64,000 bases of DNA, taken from contig CM055606.1 of assembly GCA_029379385.1 (NCBI GenBank), positions 2,108,001-2,172,000 of the forward strand, read 5' to 3'. Every line of letters starts with the position of its first letter. The stretch's first letter is position 1. This DNA is from Quillaja saponaria (lineage: Eukaryota > Streptophyta > Magnoliopsida > Fabales > Quillajaceae). The notes beneath the pieces are model-generated. The model was not told the DNA's origin. It made no database searches and worked only from the letters and a program-made list of their open reading frames with translations. The translations under genes were made by a program, and so were the position numbers. Of this stretch, positions 25,309-38,326 are shown piece by piece.

Positions 25309-27358
25309 TTAAGATATATTACGGCACATGAATTATGCTTCATGATTTATGCAATGATTTTGTGCATATACATTGTCAGTGTACTTAACCTTATGCAATG
25401 CTATGTTTATTATGTTAGGTCAACCTATATAGTCTATATAAACAAACTCTCATCTTATATATTTTATATCAAACACTATAACTTTATGAAAACATTTTTA
25501 TCTTCAACTTGTTTTCAAAGCCTAAATCAGCTCCTCAACTACTCTACAAAACTGTCGTCCTCAAATTGGCTTGATCTCACTTTTCGACATCCAAATTGAC
25601 ATCGAAAGCCATTGCACGCTCTTCACGCACCAGCTAATGTGCATGGCCTATTTTCTTTCCAATAGTCTACACTATTAATTGTATTCTTTCCGCTGTTTTA
25701 GGAAGTAAGTCTCTTTATAAGTATATGCATGGTGTTAGTCTTAATTACAATCTTTTATGCATTTTTTTTGTTGGGTTTTTTTGTTCAATTACAATCACAT
25801 GTAACTGTCTACATGGTTTGCAAAGGGATACACACATGAGTGTGCCATTGTTTATAAGAAGGCTTCTACTTTTGTTACTTGCTTTACTTTTGTACTAGAT
25901 CTTATTGTTGCTGCTTCTGTATATAGATGATCTCTTTCTTAAATGGATATGAAAATTGCATATTTTTTAATGGATAACTTACTGAGAAGGTTAACATGAA
26001 ACCTCCACATGGATATTCTTATTCTCCAAATCAGGCATATATTGACTTCGTAAAGTACTATATAGTCTCAATTAGGCTGATTGGGTTTGATTTTGCAGAT
26101 TTAGTTCAGCATTGACATAACTTAAATTCTCCTCTAATAGCTATGAATCAACATTATTCTGTTGGCAGACTGACTCCAGTGTTACTGTATGTTGATGAGA
26201 TAATCATCATGAGAAATAACAATAAAAGCATTTTCAATCTTAAATTATCTCTTGGTTTATAGTTTGAAATGAAAATTCTTGGCATACTTTGTTATTTTTT
26301 GGGTCTCGAGATTACTTCAGATTAGACTGATTATTTTCTCATTCAAACCAATTATATTTCTGACTTGCTTTCTAGAGTTGACATCTTTGACAATAACATT
26401 GCCGCATCGCCTGTGGAAGAAAGTTGGGAGAATAGTGTGCATAATGGTGAATCTTTTCCCAATACTATATTATATCGTCAACTGGTTGGTAGCTTGATAT
26501 ATATTGTTGTCACCCGATTAGACATTACTTACGTTGTTCATCCTGTTAGTCAGTATATGTCTTCACCTACTTAGATCCACTATGCTGTAGTGCTCCAAAT
26601 TTTGCTCTATAGGAAATGAACTCTTCTTTATAGTCTACATTACCTTTTTACATATTCTTTCCAGCTCATTACCTACTTTAATAATGACTGTGCACTGGAT
26701 CTTTTATATAGGTGGTCTACTACAGGCTTTTGTTTTTTTTTTTCTTTGTGATTCTTTGATTCCATGGTGTAATAGGAAACAACCTATTGTCTCTCATTCT
26801 TTTACAAAGTTTGAGTATTGGCTCTTGCCAAGTCTATTACTGAATTGATCTAGCTATATTAGGTACTAGGAGACATGAATGTCATATTTGATTCATATTT
26901 GTTCTCTGCTATGTACACTTGTTCACTACAATAGTCAGAGTCCCATTCAGGTTACACAAAATGATTTTTTTCATGAGCACACAAAATATGTTGAAATTAA
27001 TTATCATGCTAAGCGAACTCATCTTATTATGGGTACTCTCAGTCTCATTATTGTTATGTCAAAAAGACAATTTGGTGATATCTTCACAAAGTCTTTTTCC
27101 CCAAAAGACTTCTTGCATTTGGTTTTCAAACCCAACTTGATTTTACAACAACCATTTTGAGTTTGAAGAGGGAGTTAGAATATATTATGGCCCATAATTT
27201 GGGTATGATTTTGTGCATATACATTATAATTGTACTTAGCCTTATTGTAGACTAGGTTCATTACGTTAAGTTAACATATACAACATATATAAACATCCTT
27301 TTACATTGCATATTCTTATAAGCAATACAACTACACTAAAACACTTTTCAATTCAACT
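25309..27358 (+). mobile_element. Truncated Ty1/copia retrotransposon
   Basis: Two similar AT-rich terminal repeats (25309-25509 and 27175-27358) share GATTTTGTGCATATACATT and CTATATAAAC-like stretches. A purine tract (GAAGAGGGAG) precedes the right repeat. Between them are worn pol remnants in plus orientation: reverse-transcriptase-like LYRQLVGSLIYIVVTRLDIT and HPVSQYMSSPT (26430-26575), then RNase H-end pieces such as EHTKYVEINYHAKRTHLIMGT (26970-27030) and FGDIFTKSFSPKDF. gag and integrase are missing, and stops and shifts are frequent. Inactive. Confidence 0.75.
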
Positions 27359-27393
27359 ATATAAATATTTCTCTTATTTTATTGATAAATAAT

Positions 27394-30374
27394 TGTCATA
27401 CCCCTCACAGAGCATGACTGGCTGGAGGACTGGAGAACCAATCTCCGTAACCCTGATTCCAAAACAAAGTGATGAGCATGACTCTTAATCCATCCAAAGG
27501 ATAAAAATAACTGTTATAAAACAAACATTTATTGTAAACCTTTTATTTGCTGAAATAGTTAACGATTTATTGAAAGATATTAGCACGGATCCCCATCCAT
27601 AAGGAACATACCTCAAATACAAACCTATATGCTTGGTCTCATGCAACCATAATACCAATACAACAAGGAGCTCTGCTCCGACCACATCCTAACCAAAGCA
27701 AAATAACTAGACTCCTATATCATACCAAATTTTGACACCTCACAGTTCTAGTGTGACTGTAAACTTTCATCCTTAACTGCAAGTTTGGGATCTTGAAAAC
27801 ACTGAGCCGTATTCATTTGGCAAGTCATAAGCTCGGCGATGCCATATACCGAACTCCTGTTACTATAAAAAAATATTCACGATAAAGGGGTGAGTCCTAA
27901 GGACTCCGTGAGTGAAAAATCGTACCCAAAGGGTACTAGTATTACACAACACAAATATGTAACACATAAATTAATATCAGGTAATATTTTTCATAAAACA
28001 TTTCACGTTACCCATATACGTCGTACATTTCACAATTTCACCATTTATATGACATACATGATCACAATTTATATCAGAGCAACACTATCACACAAAGCAA
28101 TCAAAGGGCCAACGAGTGACCTAGCCCCGCATAACATTATCAGCCCCTACCGGGCATTTACGCGCCCGCACAACAAATTAATCTCCGTACATAATCCATC
28201 TCGCCGGGGCTGAGCACTCAATTTAAAAAAATTATTTATCAGAATCCAAATTTCTCATGATTTTAAATCAGGTATCCTAGGTGCACTTGGATCTTAATTT
28301 CAAAGATAAAAAATATTTTTCCAGAAAATGTTCACGAGTTGGCCTTTATCAATAACAACCAATGTCAAACACAGCCATCAATCTCAAACAAACATAATTC
28401 AAATAAATTACTGAAGTACTCTACTGACTTATTTTCCATATATCATGCATATTCAAATAAACATATAATCACACATATTCAAATAAACATATAATCACAC
28501 ATATTAATCTAGCTCCTAAAGACAACAATTAACCACTCACCTATTACCAATTCCAATTGTCACTCACACTTGCGACCATGCATCTCATCAGGTTCATATT
28601 AGAATCCGGAACTGAAATTCATAATTCCAAATACTACTTAATTCATAAACGTTATTGTTATACTCTTTTACTTACTAAACTTATATCTCAACTTATATAG
28701 GTTTATTTATGAAAGTTTTCATTTGAACTATTACATGTCAATTAATATGGATTAGACTTTAGGTGATAAAGTTAACAATGAAGAGGCCTTTTAAATATCT
28801 TGACAAAGCATATGATAGGAGAAATCATTAGAAAAGAATGAAAAGCATTTAGTGAGTTAAAAATGTTAAAGTTGTCAAAACTTGAGATTTGGATTGGTGT
28901 CCACTTTAACGGTCATATTTTTCTCCAGGAAACTCCAAATCTAGTTTCGTAAAATTTATAAAATACTAGACACATGTAGTTTTATAATGGTATATCATTT
29001 GTAATTTTTGGATTTGTATATCAATATAGTTTATTGTTTGAAGTTGCATCAAATTCTGTAATACGCAGGATTTTTAATAGCTTTGACCTTACCATAGTTA
29101 ATTAAACATAACTTTCCCTAGGTAAAACAAAATCCAATTCCGTTTATTGGATTTATTAATAGAAAAGTATATATATCTTTATTATTTAGAAACTTTTTCT
29201 AAAATCCATCTTGAACCCACTCAATTTCTTACATGAACCAAAAACCGGGCAGTACGAATCCTGCCTCACCTAGCCGGAGTCTAACAGCTATAACTAACAA
29301 CATACTTGGAATAAGGCTACGAAACTTTTCAGAAAATATGTCAAGACTATAAGCTACATTTTATCTTTTGAACTCTTAATTTAATTCTGTCCCGAAATAC
29401 TAAATTTATTTTACCCACGAAATCTGCCCCCTACATCCTTCAAAACCACTTAACTCTCCTTTGTTCATACCATTACTCACCAAAAGCTTCAATTTAGATG
29501 CCCACTAATTGGAAACCCACGGTCATGTTGATAAAAACAGAAGAAAGATTAGCAAGCCTCCTAATTAATTCAAGCTTTTTATTTCCAATAATTAATTACA
29601 ACTATTGTATGTATTTCTTGTTCTAACCTTTGTTTACATTACCAATTCTTACCAACACTCTAAGTATATGTTTAATTAAAAGGATTCCTTAACTTAGCTT
29701 ATTTATTCAAGACTCACAGATTGAAGAGTTTTATGTAAACTCTTATTGTTTGCCATGACTAGCTTAACCAAAAATCCCACCATTCCATTTCTTATTAACC
29801 AAGTAGGAATAAGGAAAACACAATAGAGTTGTTGCCCCAAAACAGGGACAGCAACCTTAAACAGAAATTTATACTTACTTTGGCTATTAAACATCCTAAC
29901 TTGGAACTGTTAAAACCACGCCTTTAACACAACGCCCCCACACACATGAACTGTTTGGAAACGTGAATCCAGCTGCTGCCATAAAACCAGACAGCTTCAT
30001 CCCTCTACACGGCCAAAACCAGAAGGTATCCTACTTGGTTGCAAGGGCGGACAACAGCTAGAGATTTTTTGGAGCTTGCATAGGCAATGAACACGGCAAG
30101 AAGTAGAGGCAAGTTAGGTGTTATGGAGGTGACTGTCATGAAGGGGTACACGGTCACAGCAAGGGAAAGCAAGAACAAGGAAGCTCGGTGAAAACAGAGC
30201 AAGAAAAGGAAGAGCAAGGCGGTGGAAGTGTAAAAATCTGGCCAAGAATTCTCTAGAGAAAGAAGGCGGCTGCATAGCTAAAAGAAAGGAGAGTAAAGTA
30301 AAAAAAATAACTTTAAGGTCAAAGCAATTACTGATTTATGGTGAAAAATTGCATCCACGTGTATATTAAATGGG

Positions 30375-30406
<32 letters not shown>

Positions 30407-30672
30407 TTCATTATTTCCATTCCAATTTCTTTAGTTTACACGTGCAATTTACTTACAAAATTTATACAAGAAAATAAATAGATAAATAAAATTTCAAATC
30501 ACTCAATAATGTGATAAATTTGATCTTTGCATTATGTGCTTATATGTATATAGATTCGCACACATTAATCACAACAATTTTTACACACAACCTTCCAACG
30601 CGTACAAAAAATTAATCAGGTTATAATAGTACAAACATTCTAACACGTACATTCAATTATTGGGTTATAACA
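27394..30672. mobile_element. Long solo LTR (about 3.3 kb) with 5-bp target duplication
   Basis: Begins TGTCATACCCC and ends GGGTTATAACA, giving TG...CA ends with short inverted similarity. It is flanked on both sides by ATAAT (27389-27393 and 30673-30677), a perfect 5-bp target-site duplication. The inside has no recognisable retroviral-type ORF, only AT-rich sequence, two small GC-richer patches (27840-28210 and 29900-30260) and a (TA)n run near 30385-30407. Best read as a solo LTR of a long-LTR Ty3/gypsy family, or a large non-coding LTR derivative. Confidence 0.7.
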
Positions 30673-30993
30673 ATAATACCCCATTGGTCACTGCAATTAA
30701 TATCATGAAGTTATGTACAATTATGTTGGAAAACTCAGGGTACATAATGATTCAAAAGCCATAGATGAGAAATTAATGATTGTAATTAGTTTGTTCTTGA
30801 TGAAGATATAAGGAAGACTGGCAACAATTGGAAGCTGTGGACACTAGCAAAGCTGTCCTCAAATGTTGAACTACATATCTCTGGATCAGTGAAATAACTT
30901 ATTCTATTACTGCAGCATCACAAAGCAATGTCAGAGGCTAAAAAGACCAAACTTTTCCTGATTAACTAATTTCAATAGCTCTCTGAAGATTTC

Positions 30994-33900
30994 TATTTGT
31001 GTCAGATTTGTTCGAGCTGGAGATTTGTTGAGGTGATTTCCTCGCTGCACTTCGGTAGACCTGTAAGGGTGATCTTGGAAACCTGTTAGCACTCCAAAGC
31101 TTAAGTCAGTAGAGAGACAAACAATATAAATGTTAAGAAAGAAAGTGAAGGAGAGAGTGTCCATACCTTGGAGCCTTAAGCTCCTATATATAGAATACCT
31201 ATTTGACGATATGGTGCCATGTGTCTAGAAGCCAGTGTCACGTTGGTATTGGTTTATGTTAAATCCTATACTAACATCAATCCCCCTAAAACAAGTGCGA
31301 TAAACGAAGTGAATCGGACTTGAAGTTGGTAGGGGAAAAATCGAACTCCCAAGATTGAAATTATGAGGATCGAGGTCGAAATCATGGCGGTCGAGTTTAT
31401 ATTATGACTCAGAATTTTGAGATTGTGGAGGTTAAGTAATAAGGTCATCGAGACCGAGATGACAAGGTTGAATTTCAAAGCAAAATTGAATTTAGTTAAA
31501 ATCGTGATATTACAGCGTCCTATTTAAAGACATGAATAAATTGGAAGGGAAAGGTTCCTGATTCATGAGAACAAAAAGATAGGGATACTCAAGCCGTGAG
31601 GATGAAAAGATCGTAGCCTTTGATATATTTAGAGTTTATTGTCGAGTTTGTCATGTTCTCAAACTGTGAAAATGGCGAGAGCAAGACTGAAACTCTTTGT
31701 GTCGTAAGAACGGTTAAGATGAGGTTGGATTTGTCAAGTTAGAAGTTAATCTAGCAAAACTTTCACTTTAAAGGATTTAGTTGCTAAATTTTTTTTTTTG
31801 GGGGGGGGGGGGTTTAGTAAATTTAGAGTTAAGATTTATCTTTGATTAAGTGAGAACTCCCATTAGTCTTTAAGATAATAGAACATGTGTGTGCATTATG
31901 TACTCCCGCCCTTTCGAGCTTAAACTGAAAAGTTCAGGCTTATACCTTTGAAGATTACTTATTCATGTAGTTTAGGCCGATAGCCCGTTCTGTGTATATG
32001 TAACATGTCTCATCTTGTTGAAATGTTAGATTTCTCATATAGTATAACTATGATAGATGATAATTGTGTAGGGGCAATCTATATGCTTAAAGTACTATTT
32101 TTCATGTTTCATGAATGTCTGTAACTTTTTAGTTACCATGCCCAATTAGTGCAAAAATAGGAGACTTGGCTTGAGGTCTGTTGCCCAAATTGGAGCTATT
32201 TGGCTCCCAATGTCAAGTGTCAATAAAAAAGATTTGCTCTTTCAATTATATGTAGTTTATAAGTAATTAATTCATAACTTATATACCTTGATTAGTTATC
32301 CATTAGATTGAACTCTTTTATCTTGCTTGTTGTCAATCTTGTTTTTCTTTTATCTTGGTCCTAGTTTGGTTGTTCAGGTTCCATGAGGTTGACCTCGTTG
32401 TGAGCTTCCGATTTGCTTTATTTGGCCCATATAGGGCATTCGGGTTCCATTAGGTCAAGATCGTTATGAGCCTGTACCTTTGGAGATAATATATCTGAGC
32501 GTGGACTAACGAAATTGGTCATTGTAGCTAATCTTGCCTACTTCTCAAGGCTCCACCCTACTGACATGGGGCTCGACCTTTAATGTCCATAGGTGGGTGC
32601 ACTTCTTTTTATCTTACACTCTTTCTGAACAAACTTGGGGTGGCTTGGATCACAAGGTTATAGCCTGTCTGCCTCACATGCTAGCACTGCGACAACATGA
32701 GAGATCGGGTTCCTTTTATCAAGCAAACCTCAACCATTTTTTCTCCTTGTGTTTTCTTTCCATTCTCTTTGATTGGTTGTGAGGGGCTACGCATCTCCCT
32801 TTCTACTTTGTCTTTAAGAATTTCCTGCAACTATGGCAGAACAATCAATCTCAATAGAAGATTCGTTAGCCAGATATGAGGGTAAAACATGTAATAATGT
32901 GTTTTTTGATTAATAAATATGCAATAATATGTCAAAAATATAGTGCTGTTACCCAATCAGTTTGCATTAGGCAAGCAATTTAACAGTTTGATCCTAAACT
33001 ATAAATTGCGGGGTGTGGGCTGAGGTGAAGTATCGATCCCTTACGCTTAAGATGCCAATTACTTTGTTAAGTTAGTGACCGGGCTCATCTTTGTGATGGC
33101 CCCACACTTATGGTAGTTAGGTGAGCTCATGAATCTTCGGTGAATAATTTAATATCTTCAAGACTTAGTTTGCTTTAGAATATTTTTGTTTTTGATTAAC
33201 ACGTAATTGAGCATTTAAGGGGGTATAAATTGAGCTAAGCATGTGATTCTAGGCAATTTGTATGTAAATACAACATTGACAAGCAATTCTATAAGAACAT
33301 GGATGTTCACAGGTAATTTGTGCAAAATTTATAAAGTTTTAGGCCATTTAAAGAATTTAGGGACTTATATACATTTTTCTAGAATTAGCTAGGTCATGTT
33401 TATGATAATATAAAATCCTATGGTCTATTATGCATTTATCCAAAGTATTTAGGCAAATAATTTAAACCTTGGGGGCATAATTGAAAATTACAAAAAAGTA
33501 TAGGTAAATCTATAAATTACTAAAATCTCGAGCTACTTATGTAAATACTAAAAAATATGGGCTGATTAGGAAAAATACATAACATATTGGGCCAAATTAA
33601 AATTTTTCAAACTATTAGGCCAATAACATAAATATGTAAACTACAGGGGCACAATTATTACTATATTAAAGGTTTAGGGCGAATGTGAATTATATAAATT
33701 TATTAGCCTCATTTGTAAATTTTTCAAAAGATTTGAGCCTAAACTCTAAATACATAAGGGTTTTAGGCCGATTTTAAGAATATGTGAAACAACTGGGTCA
33801 AATTTAAGAATATTTATGAAGTATTGGGAAAATTCTTTAAAATTAAAAATTCAAGGGCAAAATGGCAATTTTTCATACCTGGAAAACTAGGCGGGCTGGT

Positions 33901-34891
33901 GCTATTGGCTGTGTTCCAAAGACCCTAGCTAAGTTGGCGAGTTAAGCTCAGCTAAGCCACTGAGCTTGATTTGGATAAGCGCCGTTGGCCCAAGAAGCCG
34001 AGCTTGTTCCCTGAGCTGCAAGGTGAGCCCTCTAGCGAGCTAAAGGCCTTTTGGGCCTAGCTCAATGGCAGTTCTAGGTTCTAGTTGGGCTAAAAGAACT
34101 GGGACTTGGATGAGGGATTAAGAGTCTTAGGCAAGCTGGCTAGTTTCTGGGTAAAGAGGAACTAGCAGCTATCTTCCATTTTGTCCTTCGTGTATGGGAG
34201 TGAGGGGACACTGGCACTGGAGATCTAGGTGAAGTTTTGATAGGGCCAAGCTTAGGGACCCTGCAGGCAACATCGTTTGGTGAGATGTTGTCGGAGAGGT
34301 CCCCGAAGTGGGCTTTTATGGCCTCGGGATGGAAGACTTGGATTGGCATGTGTGGTCTGTCTTGAGTGCTTTGTTCAACTCTGCTTTTTTTAATCTACCT
34401 TGGTCATCCTCCTCTTGGTTCCTTCTTTGTCTTCTTTAACCAATTTAGGTGTCTCCAAGGTCTTGGTAGTTCTGGCCTTTTATTTGTAAGTCAGCTTGGG
34501 CACTGCCATGGTTTGGATGAGTTGTATACTGTCATAATTTTACGTTGGAGAGCTGACTGGAATTTTGAGAAAACCCAAATTGTATGGGTTTTTCACTGAT
34601 GGCACCAATGTTTGTGTCGGATTTGTCCAAGGTAGGGGTCTGGTGAGTTGGTCTCCTCGCTGCTCTTCGGTAGACTTGCAAGGGTAGTCTTGGAGACTTG
34701 TTAGCACTGCAAATCTTAAGTTAATAAAGAGACAATCCATATGGATGTAGAAAGAAAAAGTGAAAAAGAGAGTGCTATACCTTAGAGCCTTAAGCTCTTA
34801 TATATAAAATACCTATCCAATGATATGGTGTCATGTGTCAGGAAGTCACATGTCACGTTGGTATTGGTTTATATTAAATCTTATACTAACA
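30994..34891 (-). mobile_element. Non-coding LTR retrotransposon inserted in the SAUR gene
   Basis: Two LTRs of equal length (283 bp by my count), 30994-31276 and 34609-34891. On the minus strand each begins TGTTAGTATAAG. At the inner edge of the right LTR the minus strand reads TTGGTGCCATCAGTG, a primer-binding site like those common in plant gypsy-type elements. Next to the left LTR it reads TTTTAGGGGGATTGA, a polypurine tract, so the element is on the minus strand. Flanks are ATTTC (30989-30993) and GTTTC (34892-34896), a target duplication with one change. The 3.3-kb interior has no intact gag or pol frame. The LTRs differ at many sites, so insertion is old. Confidence 0.82.
33200..33880 (+). 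repeat. Degenerate short-period array inside the LTR element
   Basis: A run of loosely periodic phrases such as AGGC-AAATT-...-TATAAA, each around 35-45 bp, with GGGC/AGGC anchors at irregular spacing. It is too worn to set an exact unit. Confidence 0.4.
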
Positions 34892-35278
34892 GTTTCTTTG
34901 TTAAGATAGATCAAGGGAAGCACCAAGCGTCTCTCATCAGCACTGTAAACAACAAAGCAACTTTCTGCTTTACATTTTCTTGGGTTCTTCTCAATGTGAT
35001 TCTCTTCCTTTACTTTGTGGCCAATTTTTGCCACTTCCTTGCCATTTGGATAAGTTTCTTAGGGTTGATCATTATGTTTTCCACTTAATAATTAAAGAAT
35101 TTGATTATGTTACATAGACACAATGCCCAACAAAATTACTTCAATATGGCAACAATTCTTCCAGCTTCATTAGGAAGCAAAACCATATATGATTGTAGAA
35201 TAAGGCTTGTAGTTTATGTTTTGGGCTTACTCGATTTTGTTCTAAAATCAACACATCATGGGGGAGTATTATAGATTA

Positions 35279-35695
35279 TGTTGGTAAAGATTGTAATTTT
35301 CAAAGTCCCACATTGAGAACCACAAAGGATAGCAAGTTTTTATACATGGGAAGTCCAATTTGGCTGTTTAGTTTTTGTGGGTTCATGAATATAATATAAT
35401 TTATATTATAAGACTTGGGCTTAGGTTTAGGTATGAAATGATTCAATTTTGAACAATTATTTTAACTTTGAAATTGCAGTTAATTTGTTGTCAAATTAAG
35501 ATATAATTGTTTGATTAAGTTGTGTCTTATCTTTAAACAAACATAACTGTTCAATTATAACCTTCAGTGCTATATAAATTTTATAGTGTTATATAAAATT
35601 TTAAAGACTTTGTTGTACAATAACTCATAATATTGTATCAATAATACGTCTCAAAGTATTTCATTCCTTCTTAATTTCTTCAATTTGTACTAACA
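35279..35695. mobile_element. Solo LTR (417 bp) with target duplication GATTA
   Basis: Begins TGTTGGTAAAG and ends TTGTACTAACA, flanked by GATTA on both sides (35274-35278 and 35696-35700). It contains TCCCACATTGAG, a phrase common in plant copia LTRs. No second LTR or internal region, so a recombined solo LTR. It lies about 200 bp upstream of the broken SAUR start. Confidence 0.72.
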
Positions 35696-35700
35696 GATTA

Positions 35701-36960
35701 ATGGGTCCAAAGATGGTGGTGGCTTAGACTCACAAATGGCGTTGAACCACAAAGAAGTAGATAATCTATTCTAGCATATGCAAGTTCCTAGTGTTACATC
35801 TTGAAGGATCATGAACACCCAAGAAAAGTCATTATGGTGATTGGCAGTAAGGTAGAGACTAAAAATTGTTTATCGCCAAACCTTAGTTCGTCGGTAAACT
35901 AAAAAGTTGGTCAGACATTATATATATATTTTTAGTTGGTCCTTAAGTTAGTCGATATTGACAATCATTACTAAAGGTCATTACCGAAAAACTAGCTAGA
36001 GTTTGTGAAAAAAAGTTTGTCGAATATGATGACCTTTCTTATAATGAGATGACATGACATTCTTCCTGACTCAGCCCACATGTTAACACGTGACACAAGA
36101 TAGTAACGTGGCAATTTTAAAAACAAGATCGGCTTGTGAGATGAATTGAGTGTCGCGACGCATATGTCTACATGCATTGCATGGGTAGTTGTTGAATGGC
36201 TTGAAATTCGATTATGCGTGTGGTGGTTGCCTATGTTTGTTGGTTTGTGCGACAGATGGTGGAGGAGAACTGTAAACAACGTTGATTATGGTGTTTTTTT
36301 TTTTTTTTTAGTGGGGTGTTTTGTGATTTTTGAACGGTTAACATTAAATCTTATGGATTCTCGAAGAGCTTGAATGTGATGGGGTTAGGGGCTACCACTA
36401 AAGTAAAGAAGAGACATATCTCTTAGGAAAAACTTTTATATGACTTAATTAAGCTGTGGGTCGTATCAAGTTGAATCAAGAGGGGATTCTACAATTATGT
36501 GTAAATTGATATATATCTTATAACAAGAAAGACAACTTCATATCATCAATGACTTTTTGACTTGGGCATTGATACAGTATCAAAAAAAATCAGCAAAAAT
36601 ATTTCATTTCTGTAAACTTTTAGGTTAAGCTAAGAATATATTTTAATAACATTGGGGACTATACCAACCGTAATTGAAGACAATATAAAGTTTTGAAACA
36701 ATTGACTATGTTGATTTTGAGCGGTGTGCACATATAAATTGAGTATTTTCCACAGGACCAAATTAAAGGAAAAGAATTGGGCGATGGTCATGCAGGAGAC
36801 CAGAGTACGAATAGAATTAGTCGAGGAAACCGCGTGATGAGACCAAATGATGAATGGGGTTAAGAAATTTTAATTATTTACAAGTTTGGCAAAAAAGCAC
36901 TGAAAAGCATCTCTATAAGATTTCAGAAAATTCCCGGAAATAAACATTTGTTATAATTAA
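35701..36960. other. Intergenic region, no gene seen
   Basis: AT-rich with a poly-T run near 36294-36308. Overlapping short frames at 35992-36373 on both strands lack motifs. Confidence 0.4.
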
Positions 36961-38010
36961 TGTTTTGTTGTCGGTTGTGCATCAAATCGTATATGGAGTT
37001 AATAACTTAAATGTGGAAGAATGTAAAGAGGTAGACAAGAAGCGGATATGCTTTGGAATAAATTATTATATAAAACCAAATTCTAATCTATATTACTTTA
37101 TTTCTAGTCACTAATCTTATTAGAACGTATTAAATTAATGATTAACTTTGGAAAAACATCTGCCTTTCCTGTCTGGAATTTCAGGGGTAAATATTCAAAA
37201 GTTGAAACAAAGCAACAATTTAAAATGTTAAATCAACAACATATGATATAAGTAATAAAATATATTTTAATTTAATGATTGCAATCCAAACTAATAAAAA
37301 ATATTATTAACAATAAATAGTATGAATCCCAATATATTAAAGAGATGGAAGTATAGTTTATGTGGCTGTTAATGTTATTGTTTGCTGACTTGACTGTTAA
37401 TATAAAATGGTATAGCACCAAATGGAATTAATAACTTTAATGAGGAAATATGTGGAGAGTAGACAAGACGTGGATATGCTTTGGAATAAATATTAATTAA
37501 TTAATTAAATAAAACCAAATTCTAATCTATATTATATTATTTTGTGGTGACTAATCTTATTAGTATGTATTAAATTAATTCAAATTTGGTAAAACAACTA
37601 CTTGTGGAATTTTCCGGTACACGTTTAAAGTAACAAATTAAAATATTAATTCCACAATGTATTGTTTAAGTCATAAAATACGTTTAAAAGTTAAGATAAA
37701 ACAAAACAACAAATTAAAATATTAATTCAACAATATATTGTTTAAGTTATAAAACATAGTTTGAAATTAACGATTAGAAAATTTTTAATGTCACGGATAA
37801 AAGATTTTTTAATATCACAAATAACGGTCGTAATAAATATTTACAAAAAAAAAATAATTACAAACAATATATAAGGGTAGATTTATATTAAAAAATACTA
37901 GAATATTCGTGAAAAGAATTAAAAGATAATTAATATGCGATGACAATGTCATTGTCTGACTTGACTGTCATTATTATAGTATTATAATAATAATAGAGCA
38001 CCTTCATGAC
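36961..38010 (+). repeat. Direct repeats in the NAC gene upstream region
   Basis: A block near 37020-37160 (AGACAAGAAGCGGATATGC, TTTGGAATAAA, CCAAATTCTAATCTATATTA, ACTAATCTTATTAG) recurs about 430 bp later at 37450-37585. A second motif, AAATTAAAATATTAATTC followed by CAACAATATATTG-like sequence, occurs at about 37213, 37632 and 37707. A third, GCTGACTTGACTGT-like, occurs at 37382 and 37955. Together they show tandem duplication and decay just upstream of the NAC gene. Confidence 0.65.
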
Positions 38011-38192
38011 TCCTGACCCATGGACCTATCCTATGTTTAATATATGGTGACTTTAAACCGCGTGGTTTCCAGCAAATAAATTCATTGTTGATTGTAGTAG
38101 GACTAGGCTTGTTGCAGGTCCCACTTGAATCTGCCACTAATCTTGTACAAGGTTTGAAGTTTGAAATCATAGCCAGCTTTTTCTTACCCCAT

Positions 38193-38199
38193 TATAAAT
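38193..38199 (+). promoter_or_regulatory. Probable TATA box of the NAC gene
   Basis: TATAAAT about 130 bp before the ATG at 38327, preceded by a C-rich stretch. Position is plausible; not otherwise supported. Confidence 0.4.
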
Positions 38200-38326
38200 T
38201 TCCCTCGAGAGAAGCCAATGTCTGTGCTGCAATTTCCTGGATATAGAGCCTACTTTCATTCCTTTTTAAATACCTACAACCCTACTCACTTACTTATAAT
38301 TTACAGTCGGTATTCGTTTGGCAACC

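Larger units (their letters stand above)
30899..35072 (-). pseudogene. SAUR-like auxin-responsive gene split by an LTR element
   Basis: SAUR proteins are small, usually intronless, and often tune PP2C.D phosphatases and cell expansion. The 5' part (35072-34892) reads MINPKKLIQMARKWQKLATK, then an in-frame TAA, then in a second frame AESCFVVYSADERRLVLPLIYLNKE. The 3' part is 3.9 kb away (30993-30899) and continues EIFRELLKLVNQEKFGLFSL with a stop, then in another frame LLCDAAVIE-stop, the usual CDA-type C terminus. The sequence between is an LTR retrotransposon flanked by a near-perfect 5-bp duplication, so the halves once joined at ...NKE|IFREL. Premature stop, frameshifts and insertion all inactivate it. 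Order of lesions unknown. Confidence 0.85.

Noticed and set aside
27890..28213. 107-codon plus-strand frame
   Set aside because: Lies wholly inside the solo LTR and shows no retroviral-type domain; treated as LTR sequence.
34825..35088. Hydrophobic 87-codon plus-strand frame resembling a membrane protein
   Set aside because: It is antisense to the SAUR 5' half and spans the LTR junction; an artefact of the insertion.
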